Source: Candidatus Stoquefichus sp. SB1 (lineage in GTDB: Bacteria > Bacillota_I > Bacilli_A > Erysipelotrichales > Coprobacillaceae). From it: a DNA stretch of 64,000 nucleotides. A program made the translations under genes and the position numbers. The stretch spans positions 775,747-839,746 of the forward strand of contig NZ_LN852694.1 of NCBI RefSeq assembly GCF_001244545.1, given 5' to 3'. Of this stretch, positions 17,722 to 25,314 are shown one piece after another. The notes beneath the pieces are model-generated. The model had not been told where the DNA came from and did not search any database. It saw only the letters and a list, made by a program, of their open reading frames with translations. Positions within the stretch are counted from its first letter, which is position 1. The number at the start of each line of letters is the position of its first letter.

Positions 17722-18117
17722 ATGAAAACGAAGAAATTGATTATCAATCGTGATAGTATATGTATGGGAGATGATTGTATGTCTCATGAAAAAAGTATAA
17801 CTGTCAACCAAGATATGACAATGATAGATTTATTTGAATATATCATCGATTATGTTCCGACTATGTATAATGTGATTTGGGCAGTTCGCTCAGATAAAGG
17901 AGTATGCGGATATATCATTACTAATGATCATGGCAAAGCAAGTATTGAACTTGTGAAAGAAAACCAGTTGCTTATAGATATGGGACTGAATGAAATAATG
18001 TGTAGATATTATTATCCGGCTTCTTTTACTTGGATTGATGGAGAGACAGGTGAACGTGTTCATAAATATAGTGAAAGTCTTTCATTTTTAGAAAAAGTGA
18101 AAAAAGATAATCAATAA
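17722..18117 (+). CDS. Hypothetical cytoplasmic protein, orphan immunity-like
   Basis: A 131-residue protein with no signal or membrane segment; I do not recognise the family. It has a plausible ribosome binding site (AGAGGA). Strings such as MYNVIWAVRSDKGVCGYIITNDHGKASIELV suggest a mixed alpha/beta fold. It begins a run of three small acidic, co-oriented genes with modest spacing, an arrangement common for orphan immunity genes of contact-dependent or polymorphic toxins. That role is inferred from context only. Confidence 0.6.
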   Translation: MKTKKLIINRDSICMGDDCMSHEKSITVNQDMTMIDLFEYIIDYVPTMYNVIWAVRSDKGVCGYIITNDHGKASIELVKENQLLIDMGLNEIMCRYYYPASFTWIDGETGERVHKYSESLSFLEKVKKDNQ

Positions 18118-18174
18118 ATTGGGAAGAGAAATAAAATTTTTGAAATAAGAATGATAGGAGATTGAAAGATAGGT

Positions 18175-18456
18175 ATGGTAGAATTGATGTATAAAACTCA
18201 TAAATTAGCACAAATTCATATTTGTCATAGTGAAATGTTTGAAGTATGTGGAGACTATATAGAATATCCAATAGCAAGTGAATATAGAGATTTTTTTGAT
18301 GCTATTGTTTGTGAAGATGGATTTGATGAATCTCAATTTGATGATGATTTATTGAATGCAGAAAATTGGTTTTTGTGTGATGATGGAAAGGTTATTGGAA
18401 TTGAAATTCCTGCTCTTTATGAAGAAGATCATTCTATTTATTTTAGGTATAGATAA
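18175..18456 (+). CDS. Hypothetical acidic protein
   Basis: A 93-residue, strongly acidic protein rich in aromatic residues (DFFDAIVCEDGFDESQFDDDLL, then ENWFLCDDGKVIGIEIPALYEEDHS). There is no signal peptide or membrane helix. The composition resembles small immunity proteins, but no family is recognised. ATG 18175 follows AGGAG at a longish distance; ATG 18187 is a weaker alternative. Confidence 0.55.
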   Translation: MVELMYKTHKLAQIHICHSEMFEVCGDYIEYPIASEYRDFFDAIVCEDGFDESQFDDDLLNAENWFLCDDGKVIGIEIPALYEEDHSIYFRYR

Positions 18457-18491
18457 TAGAAATTATATGATGGTATGCAGGGAGAAAAGTT

Positions 18492-18968
18492 ATGAATGAA
18501 GATAGAAAAGAAAGATTGAAACAATTACAAGAACAACAAAAACAAAAATTATTTGAAACAAGAATAAATGATGAAAAGCAACGTATTTTAAGAGAAATAC
18601 CATGTTTTGATCAACATTATCAATTTGCTGATAAAGAAGAAATAATAAAATTAAAAACATTTTTAAAGAACTTACCTGCACTTACAAGTACGTATATAGA
18701 TTTTTCTCAACTCATTCAATATGAAGTTAAATCTTTTGATGATATAGATACTCATTTTCATGTTTGGATATGTTTTTTATGTGGTTCCTTAGAACTCTTT
18801 GAATTATATCCGTATGGAGATATTCAAAATTTTATTAATGATTTTGAAAATTGGGAATGTATATGTTCTTATTTCATTTTAGTGTTTGAAAATTTTAAAG
18901 ATTTTATATTTATTGATGATGAGAAAAAGATAATCCAATCACAAAACATTAAAATGAGAAAAATATAA
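18492..18968 (+). CDS. Hypothetical protein, possibly immunity-like
   Basis: A 158-residue protein starting with a charged helix (residues 1-36, rich in Lys, Glu and Gln) followed by an aromatic, acidic domain containing THFHVWICFLCGSLELFELYP. No catalytic motif, signal or membrane helix is apparent. GGGAG precedes ATG 18492 at good spacing. It is the third gene of the small run and ends just before the lysine-riboswitch promoter. Confidence 0.6.
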   Translation: MNEDRKERLKQLQEQQKQKLFETRINDEKQRILREIPCFDQHYQFADKEEIIKLKTFLKNLPALTSTYIDFSQLIQYEVKSFDDIDTHFHVWICFLCGSLELFELYPYGDIQNFINDFENWECICSYFILVFENFKDFIFIDDEKKIIQSQNIKMRKI

Positions 18969-18977
18969 ACATAAATG

Positions 18978-19006
18978 TTGACATCATTAGAAATTGTATG
19001 TACACT
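18978..19006 (+). promoter_or_regulatory. σA promoter of the lysine-riboswitch transcript
   Basis: A consensus -35 TTGACA (18978-18983) is separated by 17 bases from a -10 TACACT (19001-19006). It lies about 15-20 bases upstream of the riboswitch. Confidence 0.8.
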
Positions 19007-19019
19007 AAAACAAGTTGAA

Positions 19020-19185
19020 TAAATGGTAGAGGTGCAATGATCAAGAGTCCATAATCATAATGTTTGGTACAGTGATTATGAAAAGGGTGATTTGCCGAAG
19101 TGTTTTCATGACACCAATAGTGAAAATGCTGGGGGATGATAGAATATATCATCAACTGTCACAATATGTGGAGGGCTATCTCATG
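19020..19185 (+). promoter_or_regulatory. Lysine riboswitch (L-box)
   Basis: The conserved core is readable in order: AGAGGTGCA near 19028, GAAAAGGGTGATTTGCCGAAG around 19078-19098, GCTGGGGG around 19129, CTGTCAC at 19155, and GGAGGGCTATC at 19170-19180. The P1 stem is formed by GGTAG (19025-19029) and CTATC (19176-19180). A terminator follows, so lysine binding should switch transcription off. This is the class that controls lysine biosynthesis and transport. Confidence 0.93.
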
Positions 19186-19202
19186 CAAATGTATTTTATA
19201 AT

Positions 19203-19233
19203 GCTTTGATTGATTGCCAGTCAAAGCTTTTTT
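19203..19233 (+). terminator. Riboswitch-controlled terminator
   Basis: GCTTTGATTG (19203-19212) pairs with CAGTCAAAGC (19218-19227) and is followed by six T. It is the expression platform of the lysine riboswitch and sits before the start codon of the transporter gene. Confidence 0.9.
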
Positions 19234-19266
19234 CTTTTGCCGTTTATATCACAAGAAGGAGGACAT

Positions 19267-20754
19267 ATGAATTTTATTGGAACATTTTGGGCTTTGATCC
19301 CAGCGATTATCGCAATTGTGATTGCATTAAAGACAAAAGAAGTCTATATATCATTGTTTATTGGTATTTTTGTAGGTGGATTATTATTGACTGGATTTCA
19401 GCCTCTTGCAGCTATTGAAACCGTTTTTGAAACAATGATTACAAGTTTATCTGATACATGGAATATTGGAATATTGATATTTTTGGTATTCTTGGGAACA
19501 ATTGTTGCGTTAATGACAAGGGCAGGTGGCAGTCGTGCTTATGGTCAATGGGCAACACGTAGAATCAAAAGTAAAAAAGGTGCATTGCTTTCAACTTTTG
19601 GATTAGGTGTTTTGATCTTTGTTGATGATTATTTTAATTGTTTAACTGTTGGAAGCGTCATGCGAAATATATGCGATGAATTGAAAATATCACGTGCAAA
19701 ACTGGCTTATATTATTGATTCAACAGCTGCACCAATTTGTATTATTGCACCAATTTCAAGTTGGGCAGCCGCAGTGAGTGGTTATACGAGCGGTGATGGA
19801 TTTACGCTTTTTTTAGAAACAATTCCTTTTAATCTCTATGCACTTTTGACAATTGTTATGGTCTTATGTGTTATTCATTTTGATTTGAATATTGGAACTA
19901 TGAAAGAATATGAATTGTCTGCCCAAAATGGTGATGTTCATCATGGTCATGAAGAATATAAAGATGTTAATTATATTGAGACATCTGATAAGGGTAGAGT
20001 TTTAGATTTGATTTTACCTGTTCTATTCTTAATTGTAAGTTGTATTACATGTATGATTTATACAGGTGGATTCTTTGAAGGCGTTTCTTTTATTGAAGCT
20101 TTTACCAATTGCAATGCTTCTTTAGGATTGGTATTAGGCTCATTTTTGACATTGGTTTTTACCTTCTTGTTATATCTCCCACGTCATGTTCTTTCTTATA
20201 ATGAATTTGCCGAATGTTTACCAACAGGATTTAAAATGATGGTACCTGCTATGACAATCTTAGCATTGGCATGGACATTAGGTGATATTGTTTCGACTCA
20301 TTTACAGGCTGGCTTGTTTGTTTCGACAATGTTAGAACAGTATCAGATAAGTGTTGCTATTTTACCAGCATGTTTATTTGTTATTGGAGCAGGGCTAGCT
20401 TTTGCAACAGGAACATCTTGGGGAACTTTTGGGATTCTTATTCCCATTGTAACTGCTATTTTTACAGAAGGAAATCCGATGCTAGTGATTTGTATATCTT
20501 CTATTTTAGCAGGGGCTGTTTGTGGTGATCATATTTCTCCAATATCAGATACGACAATTATGGCATCAGCAGGTGCCCAATGTCATCATGTTGGTCATGT
20601 CTCTACTCAACTTCCTTATGCTATGATTGTTGGGAGTGCCTGTGTTGTTGGTTATATTGTTGCAGGCTTGACGCAAAATGTTTGGCTAACTTTTTTAAGT
20701 GGTTTGTTTTCTCTAGGAGTCATTATTCTTTTTATAAAAAAGCGTGCATCATAA
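19267..20754 (+). CDS. NhaC-family antiporter, probable lysine transporter (LysW-like)
   Basis: A 495-residue polytopic membrane protein of the Na+/H+ antiporter NhaC superfamily, with family segments such as VFLGTIVALMTRAGGSRAYG, FVDDYFNCLTVGSVM, and GTSWGTFGILIPI. It lies directly behind a lysine riboswitch, and lysine-regulated NhaC-type proteins have been proposed as lysine transporters. I therefore favour lysine uptake over sodium export. The start is ATG 19267 with AGAAGGAGGA; the longer open frame from 19210 would begin inside the terminator loop. Confidence 0.85.
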   Translation: MNFIGTFWALIPAIIAIVIALKTKEVYISLFIGIFVGGLLLTGFQPLAAIETVFETMITSLSDTWNIGILIFLVFLGTIVALMTRAGGSRAYGQWATRRIKSKKGALLSTFGLGVLIFVDDYFNCLTVGSVMRNICDELKISRAKLAYIIDSTAAPICIIAPISSWAAAVSGYTSGDGFTLFLETIPFNLYALLTIVMVLCVIHFDLNIGTMKEYELSAQNGDVHHGHEEYKDVNYIETSDKGRVLDLILPVLFLIVSCITCMIYTGGFFEGVSFIEAFTNCNASLGLVLGSFLTLVFTFLLYLPRHVLSYNEFAECLPTGFKMMVPAMTILALAWTLGDIVSTHLQAGLFVSTMLEQYQISVAILPACLFVIGAGLAFATGTSWGTFGILIPIVTAIFTEGNPMLVICISSILAGAVCGDHISPISDTTIMASAGAQCHHVGHVSTQLPYAMIVGSACVVGYIVAGLTQNVWLTFLSGLFSLGVIILFIKKRAS

Positions 20755-20757
20755 AAA

Positions 20758-20790
20758 AGACCTATGATTTTTTGTAATCATAGGTTTTAA
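20758..20790. terminator. Bidirectional terminator
   Basis: ACCTATGATT / AATCATAGGT forms a ten-base-pair stem with A-rich left and T-rich right flanks. It serves the converging transporter and exonuclease genes. Confidence 0.85.
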
Positions 20791-21350
20791 AGTTTTATGT
20801 GATTTTGAATAATTATATTTTTTAAATGTTCATACAATTCATAAGTCGCTGTACAATCTGCTAAGGATCTATGTTCATTATTTGTTAGGTTTAAAAGTTC
20901 AACCATATCAGTTAAGCGATGATGCTTGAGCTGGGGATAGACTTTTCTAGAAAACTGTAAAGTGTCCATGTATTCATTTTCAATATCCATGCCAAAGTGA
21001 TTAGCAATAAAACTTAAATCAAAGGCTGTATTATGACCAATAATAATATCATCACTTATAAAATTAATAACTTCATCCATAATGTCATATAAAGTAGGCA
21101 TACCAAAAACCATATTATTATCAATACCGGTTAATTGTGTGATAAAATGACTAATTTCTCGTTGAGGATCTAAAAGTTGTTCATATTTATCAATGACTTT
21201 TTGATTTCTAACTTTAATAATTCCTATTTCAATGATTTGATCTCTTTGCCAAGATAAACCTGTTGTTTCTAAATCTAGAACACAATAATCATCAACAATC
21301 TTTTTTACATATTTTCCTCGATTTTTAGGTCTTCTATCATTTGATTGCAT
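20787..21350 (-). CDS. DnaQ-like DEDDh 3'-5' exonuclease
   Basis: A 187-residue stand-alone exonuclease similar to the exonuclease domain of PolC and DNA polymerase III epsilon. The catalytic motifs are ExoI DLETTG, ExoII GHNTAFDLSF and ExoIII HRSLADC, so all acidic residues and the histidine are present. It probably takes part in DNA repair or proofreading. It is a single-gene unit facing the NhaC-family gene. Confidence 0.85.
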   Translation of the reverse strand: MQSNDRRPKNRGKYVKKIVDDYCVLDLETTGLSWQRDQIIEIGIIKVRNQKVIDKYEQLLDPQREISHFITQLTGIDNNMVFGMPTLYDIMDEVINFISDDIIIGHNTAFDLSFIANHFGMDIENEYMDTLQFSRKVYPQLKHHRLTDMVELLNLTNNEHRSLADCTATYELYEHLKNIIIQNHIKL

Positions 21351-21470
21351 AATATCAACTTCCTTCTTATTCTATTAAAACGAATATTGTTATGAAAATC
21401 AACTTATTTCCAATTTTTTATTAGATTTTATATGCTTTTTTGTTACAATGAAGATAAGGAGGGTTATCTT

Positions 21471-21989
21471 ATGAAAAAAATGATTTTTATAAGTCTGATA
21501 TTTTTCTTATCTTTAGGTTTAAGTGGCTGTTCTTCAGAAAACAAAGAGATTGAATATTTGAAAAAACAAAATGATGCACTGAAAACACAACTTGAAAAAA
21601 TGACTATTCAAACAGGGAAAATTGATTTAAAGATAAGTGGTCGTTTGACTTTACAACTTTATAATATTAGTAAAGATTATGAATTAGGTGATGATGATTA
21701 TAGAACGCTCACTGTTTCGTTATTCCAAAGTGCGCCTTTCTTGTTGCGGGTTCATAAAACGATTGCAAGTCAGTTAAAGGTTGATAAGATTTATACTTTT
21801 CAGTTTAAAGAAGATACTACAATATATAATATTGATTATTTTGCTTATTCATCTGGTTATATTTTTGATGACTGGTTTATCAAACAGTGTGCGGAAGATA
21901 TCGTACTTGTAGGAGAAGCTAAAGAAAGTGAGACAGGTCTTGAATCAAATAAAATGAAAATCGAAGTAGTTGATAATAAGGACAAATAG
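21471..21989 (+). CDS. Lipoprotein with coiled coil, unknown function
   Basis: A 172-residue predicted lipoprotein. The signal peptide MKKMIFISLIFFLSLGLSGC ends in a lipobox, followed by a short coiled coil (NKEIEYLKKQNDALKTQLEKM) and a beta-rich domain. No family is recognised. ATG 21471 with AAGGAGG is chosen over an upstream ATG that would add residues before the signal peptide. A terminator follows directly. Confidence 0.75.
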   Translation: MKKMIFISLIFFLSLGLSGCSSENKEIEYLKKQNDALKTQLEKMTIQTGKIDLKISGRLTLQLYNISKDYELGDDDYRTLTVSLFQSAPFLLRVHKTIASQLKVDKIYTFQFKEDTTIYNIDYFAYSSGYIFDDWFIKQCAEDIVLVGEAKESETGLESNKMKIEVVDNKDK

Positions 21990-21998
21990 TCCTTTTTT
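21978..21998 (+). terminator. Rho-independent terminator
   Basis: AAGGAC / GTCCTT with a five-base loop, then six T, overlapping the lipoprotein stop codon region. Confidence 0.85.
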
Positions 21999-22009
21999 AA
22001 TTATTGGAT

Positions 22010-22027
22010 TATACAAATATTTGTATA
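22010..22027. promoter_or_regulatory. 18-bp perfect palindrome upstream of lrgAB
   Basis: TATACAAATATTTGTATA is perfectly self-complementary without a spacer, about 100 bases ahead of lrgA. It has no following T run, so an operator for a dimeric regulator is more likely than a terminator. No lytSR pair is encoded next to it. Confidence 0.4.
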
Positions 22028-22127
22028 TGATAAAATGTAAACTATTACATAAAAGAAATGTATAAAAACATTATAGATATGTTCAGAATAATGCTATAAT
22101 ATTGAAATTGTAATGAGGGGGATTAAG

Positions 22128-22484
22128 ATGAAATATATACATCAATTTTTAATTATTATGATCATATCATTTCTTGGTGAATTGTTAAGTTTATTACCTT
22201 TACCAGTTCCAGCAAGTGTATATGGTTTACTTATTTTATTAGTCTGTTTATTTACTGGAATAATTAAGCTTAAGGATATTGAAGATGTTGCTGATTGGCT
22301 TATTTTAATTATGCCAGTTTTATTTGTTCCTTCTGCTGTCAGTTTAATGAATGTAGGCAATGAATTATTGGGGGATATTATTGTAATAGGTGTTGTTCTT
22401 ATCGTGAGTACAATTGTTGTCATGGTGACAACTGGAAAAGTTGCTCAAATGATAATTGAAAGAAAGGAGCAAAAGAATGGATAG
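22128..22484 (+). CDS. lrgA: LrgA/CidA-family holin-like protein
   Basis: A 118-residue membrane protein with four hydrophobic helices and the family segment ELLSLLPLPVPASVYGLLILL near residues 18-38. LrgA/CidA proteins are thought to act as holin- or antiholin-like regulators of murein hydrolase activity or as metabolite exporters. ATG 22128 with GAGGGG is preferred over the upstream in-frame codon. It overlaps lrgB by eight bases. Confidence 0.88.
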   Translation: MKYIHQFLIIMIISFLGELLSLLPLPVPASVYGLLILLVCLFTGIIKLKDIEDVADWLILIMPVLFVPSAVSLMNVGNELLGDIIVIGVVLIVSTIVVMVTTGKVAQMIIERKEQKNG

Positions 22485-23169
22485 GATTTTTATAGAAACA
22501 ATGTATTTTGGAATTGTTTTAAGTTTATTATCGTATTGGGTTGCTGTTCAAATTCGTAAGAAATTTCCATATCCACTTTTTAATCCTTTATTAATCAGCG
22601 CTATTATATCTATTGCAGTACTGTCTTTATTTCATATTGATTTTGATACATATAATAAAGGTGCACAAATGATTACATTTTTATTAACACCATCAACTGT
22701 CTGTTTGGCTGTTCCTTTATATAAACAGAGTCAAATCTTGATGAAACATTTAGATGCAATTTTATTGAGTTTGTTAAGTGGCTGTTTAGCTGGGATATTA
22801 AGTGTGACAATTCTGTGTCTTTTGTTAAATGCGAGTCATACATTATTATTTTCACTTTTACCAAAATCAATTACAACTGCAATTGCAATAGGAGTTTCTG
22901 AATTAATTGGTGGTAATTCTACAATCACTGTAGGAGTTGTTATTATTACAGGTATTTTTGGAGCGATGATAGCTAAAACAGTTCTTCGTATATTTCATAT
23001 TCAACATCCAGTTGCTATTGGTTTAGCATTAGGGAATAGTGCTCATGCGATTGGAACAGCGAAAGCTATTGAATTTGGTGAAATTGAAGGGGCAATGAGT
23101 AGTTTATCAATTGTTATTGCAGGTGTTTTTACAGTGATTTTAGCCCCTCTTATAGCAAGTTTGTTTTAA
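22477..23169 (+). CDS. lrgB: LrgB-family membrane protein
   Basis: A 230-residue polytopic membrane protein, partner of LrgA. Family features include PYPLFNPLLIS near residue 28, LLPKSITTAIAIGVSELIGG near residue 127 and GLALGNSAHAIGTAKA. The start is ATG 22477 with AAAGGAG, inside the end of lrgA. The pair probably controls autolysis, or export of small carboxylates such as pyruvate, as proposed for related proteins in firmicutes. Confidence 0.9.
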   Translation: MDRIFIETMYFGIVLSLLSYWVAVQIRKKFPYPLFNPLLISAIISIAVLSLFHIDFDTYNKGAQMITFLLTPSTVCLAVPLYKQSQILMKHLDAILLSLLSGCLAGILSVTILCLLLNASHTLLFSLLPKSITTAIAIGVSELIGGNSTITVGVVIITGIFGAMIAKTVLRIFHIQHPVAIGLALGNSAHAIGTAKAIEFGEIEGAMSSLSIVIAGVFTVILAPLIASLF

Positions 23170-23205
23170 ATAGCATATAATAGTGATAAAGAAAGGGTGA
23201 TGATC

Positions 23206-23838
23206 ATGGTTTTTGTTATCTACAGTGTATTTGTTATCATGTTATTGTTTTCACTCAAAAAGAAATCTTATATTGTTTTTAAAACACTGAATAGTTTGGC
23301 TTTTATTGGTGTTGCAGTTTATTGTGCAATGACGACTCAACGTGTTCATTTGTTGTTAGGAATTTTCCCAGGGTTGATGGGATGTTTGGCTGGCGATTTT
23401 ATGCTTGCGACACAATATAAAAAAAGTTTTATATATGGGTTAGTATGTTTCTTTATTGCAAATTTTTGCTATGTTATTTATTTTATGAATTTTTATCCTT
23501 TATCTATTATTGAATTTATTTTACCTGTTGTTTCTATTGTAATTGTCATTGCTTTTTCATATTTACAAAATATGAATTATGAAACTTATGAGAAAGCAAT
23601 TTTGGCTTATTCATTTATGATTACTTTAGCAATGGTAAGAAGTGTTGTTGTCTATTTCGCATTATCAACTCCTATGTTTTTACTAGCAATGATAGGATTT
23701 ATTCTTTATTTTATTTCAGATATTATATTATTGTTTGGAAAATTTTATGATTGTCGTTTTAAAGATAAGCTCACGATATTGAATTTAATAATGTATTATT
23801 ATGGGATGTTCTTTATAGCTTATAGTCTTTTATTTTAA
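23206..23838 (+). CDS. YhhN-family membrane protein (lysoplasmalogenase-like)
   Basis: A 210-residue membrane protein with about seven or eight helices, resembling the YhhN/TMEM86 family. The typical acidic positions appear in GCLAGDFML and in FISDIILL near the C-terminus. Eukaryotic TMEM86B is a lysoplasmalogenase; the bacterial role is less certain, though plasmalogens do occur in anaerobic firmicutes. GTG 23197, ATG 23200 and ATG 23206 are all in frame; 23206 best fits the GAAAGGG site. Confidence 0.75.
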   Translation: MVFVIYSVFVIMLLFSLKKKSYIVFKTLNSLAFIGVAVYCAMTTQRVHLLLGIFPGLMGCLAGDFMLATQYKKSFIYGLVCFFIANFCYVIYFMNFYPLSIIEFILPVVSIVIVIAFSYLQNMNYETYEKAILAYSFMITLAMVRSVVVYFALSTPMFLLAMIGFILYFISDIILLFGKFYDCRFKDKLTILNLIMYYYGMFFIAYSLLF

Positions 23839-24091
23839 TATTTAATTGATTTTGAACTATTTTAAATACGTTTACATACATGATAAAAAATAATATAATT
23901 ATCCTATAGATATATTATTTTTACCAGCTAAAAAATAAATATAATCTAAAAAGTATTGATTATATCAATATAATTTCCGTTTTTTATAATTGTTTACAAA
24001 TAGCAATATCACCTGGTAAAATATTGGAAAAACATTGAATCCATCAACTAAATTACAAATTCATTGTTTTGGAAATGCGCATTTTATCTAG
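23839..24091 (+). promoter_or_regulatory. Probable CRISPR leader
   Basis: About 250 AT-rich bases without a gene precede the first CRISPR repeat. Array polarity (repeat starting GTTT and ending GAAAT, degenerate repeats at the far right) places the leader here. No individual promoter is strong enough to name. A short string TGTTTTGGAAAT at 24064-24075 resembles the repeat end but is at the wrong spacing. Confidence 0.55.
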
Positions 24092-25173
24092 GTTTAATAT
24101 CAACATATAATGTTTTGAAATTAAACATTATCATAAGGATAGTCTAAAGGAACGTCGGTTTAATATCAACATATAATGTTTTGAAATGGCTTAACTAAGT
24201 TATTACTTTTTAATATCTTTTTTGTTTAATATCAACATATAATGTTTTGAAATATTTTCATAATTTTCTAAAATTGACTGATAATAAGTGTTTAATATCA
24301 ACATATAATGTTTTGAAATCTCCCCTTTTTAAAAATACTGCCATAAGTCCTACGTGTTTAATATCAACATATAATGTTTTGAAATCAATACATGTATATA
24401 AAAGTTCTAATTTATCAAGGCGTTTAATATCAACATATAATGTTTTGAAATTATGGTTCATCTTACTCTGACCTGTACCTTTAGCCGTTTAATATCAACA
24501 TATAATGTTTTGAAATTTATCAGGATCAATATACTTTAACCACTGAGCCATTTGTTTAATATCAACATATAATGTTTTGAAATCCGTATCTTCGATTTCC
24601 ATAAGTCTTGATACCCATGTTTAATATCAACATATAATGTTTTGAAATCGGTAACGAACAACCCTAATAAATCCTAAGTATCCAGTTTAATATCAACATA
24701 TAATGTTTTGAAATTGGGATCCCATCGGGAACTGTAGCATCTGTTCAAGGTTTTTAATATCAACATATAATGTTTTGAAATAAAATATGATAGAGGATCT
24801 TAAAGCAGCGTGTAATTGTTTAATATCAACATATAATGTTTTGAAATATTTTTAATGAAAATGGTATTACAAAAAATGCTGTGTTTAATATCAACATATA
24901 ATGTTTTGAAATCAACTAATTATACTAATTCTACCATCGTTTAATTTGTTTAATATCAACATATAATGTTTTGAAATTTATCAACACAGCCAATAATCAC
25001 TGGCGTATATATGGTTTAATATCAACATATAATGTTTTGAAATTTTGCCATGTACTAACAATCCACAGAAAGTAAAAGAGTTTAATAGTAATAGAGTTGT
25101 TTTGAAATTAAATTTCAATGAGTTTCATAGACTCTAGTGAAAAAGTTTAATAGTAACAGAGTTGTTTTGAGAT
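24092..25173 (+). CRISPR. CRISPR array: 15 repeats of 30 nt plus 2 variant repeats of 29 nt, 16 spacers
   Basis: Fifteen 30-nt repeats begin at 24092, 24158, 24224, 24290, 24356, 24422, 24487, 24554, 24619, 24685, 24752, 24818, 24883, 24948 and 25014. They start GTTTAATATC, end GTTTTGAAAT and contain the hairpin AACAT-ATA-ATGTT. The copy at 24752 starts with T instead of G. Two 29-nt repeats at 25080 and 25145 share both ends but have another core (AGTAAYAGAGTT). Spacers are 35-37 nt. A 30-nt repeat ending GAAAT fits type I-B or type III. No cas gene is present in the window. Confidence 0.97.
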
Positions 25174-25210
25174 TTATAATTTAAAAATACTTTTAAATCA
25201 AGAATAGAAA

Positions 25211-25238
25211 GTTAATATCAATACTTGATATTTTCAAT
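25211..25238 (+). repeat. Possible eroded CRISPR repeat
   Basis: A 28-base sequence beginning GTTAATATCAATA and ending ATTTTCAAT resembles the array repeat and lies 37 bases after the last clear repeat, exactly one spacer length. It may be a decayed leader-distal repeat. It also contains its own inverted repeat ATATCAA-TAC-TTGATAT, so chance similarity is possible. Confidence 0.4.
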
Positions 25239-25243
25239 TATGA

Positions 25244-25265
25244 TAAAAGACGGCAAGTTGCCGTC
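25244..25265 (-). terminator. Rho-independent terminator of ldh (minus strand)
   Basis: GACGGC / GCCGTC form a GC-rich stem; on the minus strand it is followed by TTTTATC. It ends transcription of the lactate dehydrogenase gene before the CRISPR array. Confidence 0.8.
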
Positions 25266-25314
25266 ATATTTATATCAGTATAGGTTGTTTGTAAAAATGT
25301 TGAAGTAAATGCTA

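Noticed and set aside
24064-24075. TGTTTTGGAAAT just before the first CRISPR repeat, looking like a partial repeat
   Set aside because: It ends only 16 bases before repeat 1, too short for a spacer, and matches only the repeat end.
24247-24471. Open frames on both strands encoding a repetitive peptide (ISTYNVLK repeated, and FKTLYVDIKH on the other strand)
   Set aside because: The repeats in the peptide are simply the CRISPR repeats read through; there is no ribosome binding site.
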